A stretch of DNA of 10,007 bases. Origin: an uncultured Pseudomonadota bacterium (GTDB lineage: Bacteria; Bdellovibrionota_B; Oligoflexia; Oligoflexales; CAILAO01). Shown piece after piece: positions 1 to 6,526 of this stretch. Where the stretch lies: the NCBI GenBank assembly GCA_903832105.1, contig CAILAO010000126.1, forward strand, positions 1-10,007. The letters are read 5' to 3'. Within the stretch, counting starts at the first letter, position 1, and each line of letters opens with the position of its first letter. The translations under genes were made by a program, and so were the position numbers. The notes under the pieces were generated by a model that was given only the letters and a program-made list of their open reading frames with translations, did no database searches and had not been told where the DNA came from.

Positions 1-66
1 GACACGGGTCCCTTTTTTCTTTCTGTGTTCATGAGCTGGGCCTTTCGAGAAACAAGTCAACGTTAA

Positions 67-94
67 AAGCCGACCTTTTTTGAAAGATCGGCTT
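67..94 (-). terminator. Rho-independent terminator of the 127-981 gene
   Basis: Arms 67-73 (AAGCCGA) and 88-94 (TCGGCTT) pair perfectly. After one mismatch the stem continues with four more pairs (75-78 with 83-86). Read on the minus strand the stem is followed by TTTT and lies about 30 nt after the stop codon at 127-129, as expected for a terminator of that gene. A second, weaker hairpin (ATTCTC 95-100 with GAGAAT 118-123) sits between the stop and this stem. On the plus strand no T-run follows, so it looks unidirectional. Confidence 0.65.
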
Positions 95-126
95 ATTCTC
101 TAAAAAACAATAACCTTGAGAATCAA

Positions 127-981
127 TTAATGATGCGGCGGAGGTGGCGGTTGGTTGGGGCCCGGTCCATCATACCCATCATCAGAACCTACGCGAACCT
201 CAACTTGTGCAACATCTCGCGCGTTTTGATTATAACCAGTGACGCGGATACTCCTGATCATGCCTTGCTGGTGACCGGGTTGAGGTCCGTTGCCAGGTCC
301 ATGGCCATTTTCGCCGTAACCCGGACCGTCGTGATCTGGACCGCCTGGTCTATTTCCATTTCCAAAGCCGCCTACAAAGACCTCTTTACGAGCACCGTCC
401 GAAATAACTCCAGAAAGAGCATCAAGTCTTTCCCAGCGTCCATCATCAAAAACAACGAGGACCTCTTGAATCATGATCGAAGAGCGTCTTCCGCGTCCCA
501 GAAGAACGACTTTGTTTGTTGAAAACTCGTTTACTTGGAGTGTTTGCACCTGTTGACGGCCGCCTTCAAATTGAACGAAGCCAATAGTAACCTCGTCACC
601 TTGATGGTCTGGTGGATTCGGAAAAGGGTTTGGATTTGGCCCTGGATGCGGCCCCGGAGCGATTGGTCTACGGCAAATCTCATAGCGCCCGCGTCCGTCA
701 CCAAAAAATTGTCCTCTCCAATAGAGAAAACCGCCGACTTCACAAGATGTCATGTTGCGATTTCCGCAGATAGCGCCTTGACCTTGATATTGATTCCAAA
801 CGGCGCCTTCGATAGTGCTATATTGATTTTGCGTGCCCCAATAAAAATGAGGCCAGTTGAGGCTGTACTGACAATCAACTTGCTGTGGACCTGGACCTGG
901 ATGATGTTGAGCGTATCCATTAACGCTCAACAAAAGAGCCGCGAGCGGCAACAGAGCTTTTAACAAAAATCCTTTTTTCAT
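127..981 (-). CDS. Secreted protein of unknown function with His/Pro/Gly-rich linkers and C-terminal beta domain
   Basis: I do not recognise this 284-residue protein. Residues 1-24 form a Sec signal peptide (KK, hydrophobic core, VNGYA before Q25), so it is exported. Residues 35-105 form an aromatic-rich domain with four cysteines (C37, C72, C80, C103) that could form two disulfides in the periplasm or outside the cell. A Pro/His/Gly/Asn linker (107-128) leads to a beta-rich region (129-205 and 240-267). Its 'VLVVFDDGRWERLD' and 'MIRSIRVTGY' stretches recall the small secreted beta-sandwich families of the DUF2541 type; that resemblance is an impression and was not searched. A Gly/His-rich insert (206-239) splits this domain, and the protein ends in a Pro run and HH. 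The ATG start follows a G-rich Shine-Dalgarno sequence. The gene has its own terminator and appears monocistronic. The His-rich segments could bind metal, but this is conjecture. Confidence 0.85.
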   Translation of the reverse strand: MKKGFLLKALLPLAALLLSVNGYAQHHPGPGPQQVDCQYSLNWPHFYWGTQNQYSTIEGAVWNQYQGQGAICGNRNMTSCEVGGFLYWRGQFFGDGRGRYEICRRPIAPGPHPGPNPNPFPNPPDHQGDEVTIGFVQFEGGRQQVQTLQVNEFSTNKVVLLGRGRRSSIMIQEVLVVFDDGRWERLDALSGVISDGARKEVFVGGFGNGNRPGGPDHDGPGYGENGHGPGNGPQPGHQQGMIRSIRVTGYNQNARDVAQVEVRVGSDDGYDGPGPNQPPPPPHH

Positions 982-985
982 TTGT

Positions 986-995
986 CCCCCCCCTC
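986..995 (-). promoter_or_regulatory. Poly-G ribosome binding site of the 127-981 gene
   Basis: On the minus strand the bases before the ATG read GAGGGGGGGGACAA. This is a run of eight G (986-993) acting as the Shine-Dalgarno sequence, about 4 nt from the start. It supports the start at 981. A homopolymer of this length in a ribosome binding site can change length by replication slippage and alter translation. Confidence 0.6.
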
Positions 996-1035
996 TTTGA
1001 AAGTTACATCGAGCTAATACGAAATGCTGGCATTT

Positions 1036-1063
1036 TTCCTAATGCACTTTTCGTACCAGTCAA
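1036..1063 (-). promoter_or_regulatory. Possible promoter of the 127-981 gene
   Basis: On the minus strand TTGACT (1058-1063) is followed after 16 nt by TAGGAA (1036-1041). The -35 is good, but the -10 is poor. It lies inside an imperfect hairpin or operator-like inverted repeat (TACGAAA 1018-1024 with TTTCGTA 1049-1055). This is a weak call, made because the gene needs its own start signal downstream of the preceding operon. Confidence 0.3.
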
Positions 1064-1097
1064 ACTAGCTGGAAATTTAAGGGGAAAAACATACTTG

Positions 1098-1159
1098 CGG
1101 TAACAAAAGTCTCCCGATGATGGGATATTAAGTTATAAAGTGGTAAAGATTTGTTACCG
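1098..1159. repeat. 10-bp perfect inverted repeat with GGTAA half-sites
   Basis: CGGTAACAAA (1098-1107) and TTTGTTACCG (1150-1159) are exact reverse complements separated by 42 nt. Inside lies a small hairpin (TCCC 1112-1115, GGGA 1122-1125). A third half-site, GGTAA at 1142-1146, makes a shorter palindrome with TTACC at 1154-1158. The element lies between the beta-helix gene and the next gene on the same strand. It could be an operator array or a structured 3' end. No strong T-run directly follows the stem, so a classical terminator is not convincing. Confidence 0.5.
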
Positions 1160-1198
1160 AACTGTCTAAAAGTCCTTGGCTCTGCGTTACTTCACAGC

Positions 1199-1987
1199 CT
1201 ATTCAGCCCTCTTCACCACGCTCAGATCCCCACTAACTCCTTTAAAAACTAGCCTAAACGGGGCATCTTTTATGTCAATAAGTTCATTTTTAAATTCACC
1301 ACTCGCAGTGGAAAATTCAGTGACCACCTTGGCATCGGGCGGAAAGATTATTGTGGCATCGCCACTGACAGATTTAACTTCAAGCCTTCCAGCAAGCGGA
1401 ACTTTGATATAGCGAACCATGACATCACCAGAAACAACCTCGATCTGTCCTGAACCAGTAAGACCTGAGATACGAACTTCACCACTGACACTCTTTCCTT
1501 TGACCTCAGAAAGTTCTCCCGCCGAGATATCCACATCACCACTGACGACATCGAAACTAAGACTTCCTTTGAAGTCTTCCGAGGACAAATCGCCGCTAAC
1601 GCCCTTATACTTGACGCTGACATCCTTGGGGACAGTGATCTCATAGTTGATATTGCAGTTCCAGCGATCATCACTGAACATACGGGACCACCAAGATCCA
1701 CCAACTTCTCTGTCAGTCCTGATGAGTAACGTGTCACCTTTTTTCTCAACAACAGAACTACATTCTTTATCAAATTGCACCTTGTCCGCGGTCACAGTAA
1801 CTTGATCGTTCGGAGTTGACCTTAGGGTGATGTCACCCTTCGTGTTATCAATCTCAACCTTCTTAATCTCAGCAGCATTGAAACTCTTGGCTTCACCTTC
1901 AGCAAAGGCATCTGAGTATAAAAACGCTGCGCTAGCCAATGCGACGCAACTGATAAAAGATATGTTGCTGTTTTTCACATTTTTCAT
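1199..1987 (-). CDS. Secreted DUF4097-like beta-helix repeat protein
   Basis: This 262-residue protein begins with a Sec signal peptide (about 1-29, cleavage after AFA). The rest is a ladder of short beta repeats, each marked by S-G-D or S-G-E. The serines fall at 131, 149, 168, 186, 208, 229 and 252 (spacing 18-23 residues), with a related K-G-D near 50-52. This is the pattern of the DUF4097/LiaG-like putative adhesin family, which folds as a beta-helix. C76 and C111 could form a disulfide in the non-repetitive insert. Its molecular role is not known. It is the last gene of the efflux operon. An ATG at 1993 overlaps the adaptor stop as ATGA, but the GGGGG Shine-Dalgarno at 1994-1998 touches that codon and is 6 nt from the ATG at 1987, so 1987 is preferred. 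Either start implies translational coupling to the adaptor. Confidence 0.88.
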   Translation of the reverse strand: MKNVKNSNISFISCVALASAAFLYSDAFAEGEAKSFNAAEIKKVEIDNTKGDITLRSTPNDQVTVTADKVQFDKECSSVVEKKGDTLLIRTDREVGGSWWSRMFSDDRWNCNINYEITVPKDVSVKYKGVSGDLSSEDFKGSLSFDVVSGDVDISAGELSEVKGKSVSGEVRISGLTGSGQIEVVSGDVMVRYIKVPLAGRLEVKSVSGDATIIFPPDAKVVTEFSTASGEFKNELIDIKDAPFRLVFKGVSGDLSVVKRAE

Positions 1988-1989
1988 AT

Positions 1990-3048
1990 TCATCCCCCTT
2001 TTTCTATTTTTTTGAGCCTTTTCGAATCTTTGATCTCTCGATAAGATACCACTTTCGCACGCAGAGGCAAATTGAGAATAACAACTTGGTCCTCTTGGCT
2101 GATTCCAATTTCTGGTTCAAACCATGAAAGCTGCCCCTTTTCATCTTGAAGCAAAAGTCGCGGATGACTGTCTTTCCATGAAAGCGCACTCCGGGAAAGT
2201 ATTGCTGCTTCCTTGTATGTCGCTACTGGAACCTTGATGTGAAAGGCTTCTCGAGGCTTTAACCCTTCAGGAAGCTTCGCAAGTATGAACATGACATCGA
2301 CATAGAGACCATCGAAGTCGCTTTCGAGATTTGGAAGAGAAATTTCGGCCTTTGCCGAGACCGGGTTTCCAAACGCTCCCGTTTGCGGGTTAATGGCGCG
2401 TAGCTCAATCTCAGCTCCTTTAGGCAGAACGCGTCTAAAGTCAGAAGGAAGTTTGACAACAATTTGATAAAAAGAATGATCTTCTATGACTGCAACGCGA
2501 CTCCCATCGGGAATCACATCGTTTACTGAAAACGCCATAAGAGAGAGCCTTCCGTCGGAGGGGGATCTGAGAAGGCCGTCCTCCATGAGTTGTTTTGCCT
2601 TTTCCAGTTCGGACTTTCTGACATCGAACCTCTGCTTTGCTTCATCGAGATCTTGCAGTGTCGTTGAGTGAGCTTGGTAAAGTCGCCGCATTCTCTGGAG
2701 ATCAGATGAAGCCAGGCGAAAACTACTCAGAGCACTCTCAAGCCCGGCACTCCGGTCGGTTTCTTCAACAATGCCAAGAATCTGTCCCTTGGTAACAGAC
2801 GCACCCTCTTTGACGTAAAGCTTGTCTAGGCGCCCCCCTTTGTTTACAGTCAGGAAAATCTCCTTGCCAGGGTTGAGCTGACCAGCCCCCTCAGCATAAA
2901 CCACTAGACCTTTCTTTTGTTCAACAGTCACAAAAGGAACGTCTGAGAAGTCGTTAGATCTCTTCCAATAGAAAAATACAGCAGCGGCTACAATAGCCCC
3001 TAGCAGCAGTAGCCTTGTAAGTGTGAAATGCCTTTTTTTCTCGTTCAT
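1990..3048 (-). CDS. RND-type periplasmic adaptor (membrane fusion protein, HlyD/AcrA family)
   Basis: This 352-residue adaptor bridges an inner-membrane pump and an outer-membrane channel. Residues 11-27 are an uncleaved N-terminal membrane anchor; there is no lipobox cysteine. The lipoyl-like halves are at about 48-95 (VKEGASVTKGQIL) and 158-190 (LLRSPSDGRLS to IPDGSRVAVIED). They flank a short coiled-coil hairpin (about 100-156) of the length usual for RND adaptors. Beta-barrel (195-275) and membrane-proximal (276-345) domains follow. The start is the ATG at 3048, served by AAGGAA at 3055-3060, which overlaps the TAA stop of the channel gene. An in-frame TTG at 3069 has no ribosome site and would overlap the channel gene. 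It lies 10 nt behind the channel gene and overlaps or abuts the beta-helix gene. Its pump partner is presumably the RND protein at 6527-9622; this is inferred from proximity. Confidence 0.93.
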   Translation of the reverse strand: MNEKKRHFTLTRLLLLGAIVAAAVFFYWKRSNDFSDVPFVTVEQKKGLVVYAEGAGQLNPGKEIFLTVNKGGRLDKLYVKEGASVTKGQILGIVEETDRSAGLESALSSFRLASSDLQRMRRLYQAHSTTLQDLDEAKQRFDVRKSELEKAKQLMEDGLLRSPSDGRLSLMAFSVNDVIPDGSRVAVIEDHSFYQIVVKLPSDFRRVLPKGAEIELRAINPQTGAFGNPVSAKAEISLPNLESDFDGLYVDVMFILAKLPEGLKPREAFHIKVPVATYKEAAILSRSALSWKDSHPRLLLQDEKGQLSWFEPEIGISQEDQVVILNLPLRAKVVSYREIKDSKRLKKIEKGG

Positions 3049-3054
3049 GAAGCG

Positions 3055-3060
3055 TTCCTT
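3055..3060 (-). promoter_or_regulatory. Shine-Dalgarno site fixing the adaptor start
   Basis: AAGGAA on the minus strand, 6 nt before the ATG at 3048 and overlapping the stop codon of the channel gene. It decides for the ATG over the in-frame TTG 21 nt upstream and suggests reinitiation or coupling between the two genes. Confidence 0.65.
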
Positions 3061-4414
3061 ATTGTCCAAGTAAAAATTTTATTTCAGCGAGAGCCGCAAC
3101 CCGTCCATACATTGCGCTCGCAAGATTTTTCTTCGCCTGCAACTGATTGGAATAACCATCTAACACGTCTGTAAGTGTTGCTCTCCCAGTCTGATACAGA
3201 GTTTCAGCTTGAATCACGGTTTTCTCGGCAAGTTCAATGTTGGTTTTCTCGGCGTCCATCCTGACCGTTTCAAGACTCCAAGCACTGTAAACCCGTCTCA
3301 AGTCTTCGAGCAGCTTTTCCCTTGTTGCAGCCTTTTTTTCGATCATGGAGTTAATCTTTGCTTGGTTTTCGTGGCGTTCAGCGAAGCTCGAAAGGCCAGA
3401 AAACACTGGAACACTTAGTTTTAATTGCCCACCATAGGCTCGAAACCCTGGGGCACCAATTTCATCACGGCGTCCTGCGTTTGTACCTGAACTAAAAATC
3501 AGATCAAGAGCTGGAAGATTTTTTGCGGAAGTCACTTTAACGTCAGAAGAGAGTTTTGCAAGGTCACTTTCAATCCCAATCAAGTCAGGGTTTGATGTGA
3601 GCGCGAGATCGAAAGCCGTTGCGATTTCGGGAAGTGGCTTACTCATAACAGCATTGGCCGCTTTTTCGAGGCTATCTGTGAGTTTGAACTCTTGCGTGAG
3701 TGGAAGTCCTACATATTGAACAAGCCGCAAGGTATCTTTTTCAAGATCGGATTCAAGAGACTTAATCTGTGGAATCTGACTCTTGACGGCATATTCAGCC
3801 TTGAGCCTTTCAACCTGCGTGGCGCGTCCGGCTGCAAATCTCGCCTTCACCTGCTCAAGCTGCTTTTGTCTTAACTCGGAAACCTCACGCTCCGCAGCGA
3901 GCTCCCTCAATTTCAGCTGAATCTCAAAATAGAGCTTTGCGATCTCAAACCGCACCTCGCTCGTAGTCCTATCAAGTTTTTTCTGAAAACTCTCTTGGTC
4001 GGCTTTAGCGCTTTGCACACCAGCCCAATGAGAAAAACCCGAAAAAACATTTTGCGTGAGAGTCACCTTGGCATCATATTGGTTTCGATCTCGTTCGACC
4101 TCTGGCGGGGGCGTTTCGCTGGGCGCCGGCTGCTTGTCATGAAAGGTCCCTGCGTTTGCCTCAGCTTGAATCGTTGGATAAAACTTTGCTGTTGCCTGCT
4201 TGATACGACCTTGTGCGGCACTAAGATCTTCTCTTGCCTGCCTAACGGTGTGGCTATTTTCAACTGCACGGTCAATGGTACCTTTTAACGTCAGTTCGAT
4301 TATAGGGGGAAGCGGCTTCGAACCGTTTTCAGCCGATAAAAGTTGAGTGGTAAAAAAAACAAAACCGGCCGTAAAAGCCAGGAAAACGTATTTTTTTGTC
4401 AGCGAACTTCGCAT
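3059..4414 (-). CDS. TolC-family outer-membrane efflux channel
   Basis: This 451-residue protein forms the outer-membrane and periplasmic tunnel of a tripartite exporter, normally as a trimer. Residues 1-28 form a signal peptide (cleavage near LLSA). The two internal repeats of the OEP family are plain. FYPTI (78-82) matches NLPAL (299-303), LTQNVFSGF (119-127) matches LSVPVFSGL (333-341), and RFAAGRAT (192-199) matches LYQTGRAT (406-413). Each is followed by long alpha-helical stretches. Length is normal for the family. A Pro-rich loop (96-105) in the first half is probably extracellular. The ATG at 4414 is preferred: AAGGA lies 11 nt upstream, slightly long, whereas the in-frame TTG at 4423 is only 2 nt from it. 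It follows the 4441-5343 gene by 26 nt and precedes the adaptor by 10 nt, so all three are likely co-transcribed. Confidence 0.94.
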   Translation of the reverse strand: MRSSLTKKYVFLAFTAGFVFFTTQLLSAENGSKPLPPIIELTLKGTIDRAVENSHTVRQAREDLSAAQGRIKQATAKFYPTIQAEANAGTFHDKQPAPSETPPPEVERDRNQYDAKVTLTQNVFSGFSHWAGVQSAKADQESFQKKLDRTTSEVRFEIAKLYFEIQLKLRELAAEREVSELRQKQLEQVKARFAAGRATQVERLKAEYAVKSQIPQIKSLESDLEKDTLRLVQYVGLPLTQEFKLTDSLEKAANAVMSKPLPEIATAFDLALTSNPDLIGIESDLAKLSSDVKVTSAKNLPALDLIFSSGTNAGRRDEIGAPGFRAYGGQLKLSVPVFSGLSSFAERHENQAKINSMIEKKAATREKLLEDLRRVYSAWSLETVRMDAEKTNIELAEKTVIQAETLYQTGRATLTDVLDGYSNQLQAKKNLASAMYGRVAALAEIKFLLGQ

Positions 4415-4440
4415 GTGAACCAATTTCCTTGCCAGTTGCC

Positions 4441-5343
4441 TTATTGCGGCGAAGCCTCTTTTGTTAACGTAAACTCACCCCATTTTCCACCCAGAGCCCC
4501 TTGGGCATCACCCGTGATCGTTTTGCCTTCGGCATCGATGGTGCAAATAAGCTCAATCTTTGTGTTTCCTATCGGATGCAAGTAGGTCAATTCCATTCTT
4601 CTTCTTAGGTAGTCGATCGAGATGATATCAAGTTTGTACGTGGGATTTTCCGGACGCGCATCGTTAGGATTAAAAAATCCACCCAGTCCTTTAGTTTCTT
4701 CGATTTCCATGTTAGCAGGATTGAGGTGATCTTTTGGTGCCTCATAAATAGACAGATTCATTGGAGTTTTTCTATTATTCTCTTCCGGCCTTATCCAAGT
4801 CATCACACCTTTCCAGGTTCCTCGATACATCGGGATTTTCTCAAGCCCAACATCTGATGATTTCTTGAGTTGAAACGTTCCAATTTGGCCACCTTTTATA
4901 CTCGAATTGACGGTTCCTTCGATGGTTCGCGCCCCTTTAAACTGCCCTTCAAACCAAAGATCCGGCGTAAAGGATGTTGAACGTTGATAATAGAATTCGA
5001 TCCGACCCGTTTCAACCGTGTATGTGACAGATTTTAAAACATAAGGGCCGCCATCAAAATCTAGCAAAAAAGTACCCTTGATCAGCTTTTGATCGTCAAA
5101 AATCGTATCAGGAGGATTGGGAGCTGTTTGGTTTGTAATTGTGAGGGAAATCGATAGTGGAATTGTCCGCACCTCGTCATCTGTGAGGTTCATGGTCCCC
5201 TTGTAGACTCCGTCAAGAGTATCCACCGAACCGGAAAATGGCTCTTCAGAGTTTTCGTCATCAGCCATAAGGTTTTGGGGCTGAAAAAAGAATATTAAAG
5301 ACCAGAAAAAAACAATAGAAAACATTTTTGAACTATTAATCAT
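4441..5343 (-). CDS. Secreted duplicated beta-domain protein, first gene of the efflux operon
   Basis: I do not recognise this 300-residue family. Residues 1-27 are a signal peptide (FSIVFFWSLIFFF core, cleavage near LMA before DDE), so it is probably periplasmic. The mature part is rich in beta strands and appears to be a tandem duplication: about 44-161 and 173-297. Both halves begin with a Y-x-G-T segment (47-50; 173-176), carry P-x-x-L-S-I or similar (62-66; 194-199), and end with a shared pattern T-I-x-G, G-x-x-G-x-F-x-L-x-K (140-160; 275-295). The halves may be lipocalin-like barrels or sandwiches; that is inference. There is a single cysteine (C267), so no intramolecular disulfide. ATG is at 5343, with only a weak ribosome site. 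Its place at the head of the channel-adaptor operon suggests a role in export, for example substrate binding or assembly. Confidence 0.85.
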   Translation of the reverse strand: MINSSKMFSIVFFWSLIFFFQPQNLMADDENSEEPFSGSVDTLDGVYKGTMNLTDDEVRTIPLSISLTITNQTAPNPPDTIFDDQKLIKGTFLLDFDGGPYVLKSVTYTVETGRIEFYYQRSTSFTPDLWFEGQFKGARTIEGTVNSSIKGGQIGTFQLKKSSDVGLEKIPMYRGTWKGVMTWIRPEENNRKTPMNLSIYEAPKDHLNPANMEIEETKGLGGFFNPNDARPENPTYKLDIISIDYLRRRMELTYLHPIGNTKIELICTIDAEGKTITGDAQGALGGKWGEFTLTKEASPQ

Positions 5344-5354
5344 GTTAATATTCT

Positions 5355-5383
5355 TTAACCTTTCGATAAAATGTAAATAAAAT
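5355..5383 (+). promoter_or_regulatory. Tentative plus-strand promoter for the barrel/pump operon
   Basis: TTAACC (5355-5360), a 17-nt spacer and TAAAAT (5378-5383). It would give a leader of about 130 nt and its -10 lies inside the palindrome 5372-5388. A TATAAA at 5464-5469 is nearer the gene but has no recognisable -35. Low confidence, because such matches occur by chance in A/T-rich DNA. Confidence 0.25.
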
Positions 5384-5388
5384 TTACA
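5372..5388. promoter_or_regulatory. 17-bp palindrome, candidate operator
   Basis: TGTAAAT (5372-5378), spacer AAA, ATTTACA (5382-5388): perfect 7-bp arms. It lies about 30 nt downstream of the expected start of the minus-strand transcript and overlaps the tentative plus-strand -10. Its size and symmetry fit a dimeric regulator such as the TetR-type repressors often linked to RND pumps. No regulator gene is in the window. Confidence 0.45.
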
Positions 5389-5422
5389 GAAAATTATAAA
5401 CCATTAAAAACGCGCTTTCCTT

Positions 5423-5450
5423 TTTATAAGAAAATAGATATAGAAGTCAA
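5423..5450 (-). promoter_or_regulatory. Sigma-70-type promoter of the channel/adaptor operon
   Basis: On the minus strand TTGACT (5445-5450), 16-nt spacer, TATAAA (5423-5428). Each hexamer matches the consensus at five of six positions. Transcription would start near 5416, giving a leader of about 70 nt before the ATG at 5343. Confidence 0.6.
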
Positions 5451-5519
5451 CTCAAGGTTGGTTTATAAAGCGAATGAGCAAACGAACACATGAGTCAACG
5501 ATGTATTGGTGGGTAACAT

Positions 5520-6521
5520 ATGGAAAAAAATAGAAAAAACTCGCCAAAATCTCCCTGGACAGTCACTTCTTTCATTATAAGAGGGGTGATTTTTTGGTTT
5601 TTCGGAGCATTCCTGGCCTCTTATAGCTACGCCGAAGGCGGCGCTAGTGCCCAGAGCCTTTTAGATCAGGCTAATAAAGCTTTATCGGGTAAAAAGTCCG
5701 AACATGAATCCCCTCCAGAATCTCCAACTCCCGCAGGATCTAAAACTCCTGTAAAAAAGCAAAAAAAAATGACCTCGTCAGGCAAACAGACTTCAGAGGA
5801 ATCCTCAGAAACGTCCGACGAAGGGCCGACATGCGATGTTCCAGCACCACAGAAAGAAACCCTTCGCGCCATGAATACTTCCGATCTTGACCGTCTCTTG
5901 ACGCTGGAATTGGCCGCAGAGAAGAAAGATGCGGAGCCGGCCGATCCACGTTTTTGGACCGTCTTATCGGCGGGTGTGTCTCGCATCGACCAGGGTTATG
6001 TTTTTACGAAAGATGATGATGAATTTCGCATAAGAAATGGCTCGAAACTTCAAGGGGTAAAGGTCTCGTTTATTCCTTCTTGGCGTATCCCGTCATGGAG
6101 CAGTTCTTATGTCGAGGCTTCAAGTCTCGTCTCGGGAGGACTCGGATATTTTTCTGGAGAGCCCACAGTTGAGAGGACTGGCATCGAGTCGGAAGTTACG
6201 ACGTACGAATATCACGTAATTCCGCTAGATTTAAGTCTTGGTTTAGGCCTCGACACAAAAAATCGTTTTGGATTTCAGCTGTTCTATGGCTTTGCTGGAG
6301 ATCTTGTCTCACAGATCGGAAAAGGGGAATCAGATACTGTCAGTGAATACATTCTGGGTGACGCGGCCACTTTGCAGTTTATTTTCCGGATAACACAAAA
6401 GGCCGAATTGATTCTTCATTGGCAAAAACGCGGTGTGGGTTTACTAAAATATGCCCGTAACACCGCGGCGTCTTCGAGTCAGGTTTATGGAATTGGCTTT
6501 GGCATCAATCTAGCTGGTTGA
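5520..6521 (+). CDS. Secreted protein with disordered linker and predicted C-terminal outer-membrane barrel
   Basis: I do not recognise this 333-residue family. Residues 1-38 form a signal peptide with a long basic N-region (hydrophobic core 14-33, cleavage near SYSYA). Residues 58-105 are a Ser/Pro/Lys/Glu-rich low-complexity linker. A short helical segment (112-136) follows. Residues 145-333 alternate hydrophobic and polar residues in Gly/aromatic-rich strands ending in QVYGIGFGINLAG, typical of a small outer-membrane beta-barrel, though it lacks the usual terminal Phe or Tyr. The ATG start is supported by GGTGGG at 5508-5513, 6 nt upstream. An A9 run (5761-5769) lies in the linker. The gene ends 5 nt before the pump start, so the two are surely co-transcribed and the protein is likely to assist this exporter. 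Barrel topology is an inference from sequence pattern. Confidence 0.85.
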   Translation: MEKNRKNSPKSPWTVTSFIIRGVIFWFFGAFLASYSYAEGGASAQSLLDQANKALSGKKSEHESPPESPTPAGSKTPVKKQKKMTSSGKQTSEESSETSDEGPTCDVPAPQKETLRAMNTSDLDRLLTLELAAEKKDAEPADPRFWTVLSAGVSRIDQGYVFTKDDDEFRIRNGSKLQGVKVSFIPSWRIPSWSSSYVEASSLVSGGLGYFSGEPTVERTGIESEVTTYEYHVIPLDLSLGLGLDTKNRFGFQLFYGFAGDLVSQIGKGESDTVSEYILGDAATLQFIFRITQKAELILHWQKRGVGLLKYARNTAASSSQVYGIGFGINLAG

Positions 6522-6526
6522 AAGTT

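Larger units (their letters stand above)
5344..5519. promoter_or_regulatory. Divergent control region between the two efflux operons
   Basis: These 176 A/T-rich bases separate the minus-strand channel/adaptor operon from the plus-strand barrel/pump operon and must hold promoters for both. It contains a good minus-strand promoter, a 17-bp palindrome and a less certain plus-strand promoter, listed separately. A further minus-strand TATAAT (5393-5398) lacks a good -35. No small gene is seen. Confidence 0.8.

Noticed and set aside
1..60. End of a further gene or promoter at the left edge
   Set aside because: No frame with supporting features and no recognisable promoter can be seen in these 60 bases.
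130..522. Open plus-strand frame opposite the secreted protein gene
   Set aside because: The minus-strand frame has a signal peptide, a ribosome site and a terminator; the opposite frame has none of these and an Arg/Ser-rich composition.
1142..1158. GGTAA/TTACC hairpin as terminator of the efflux operon
   Set aside because: Only five base pairs with a 7-nt loop and no T-run on the minus strand after it.
3049..3069. TTG at 3069 as the adaptor start
   Set aside because: It overlaps the channel gene, lacks a ribosome site, and the ATG at 3048 has a well-placed AAGGAA.
6518..6526. TTG at 6518 as the pump start, overlapping the upstream stop as TTGA
   Set aside because: Possible as coupling, but the ATG at 6527 gives the usual RND N-terminus and no ribosome site favours the TTG.
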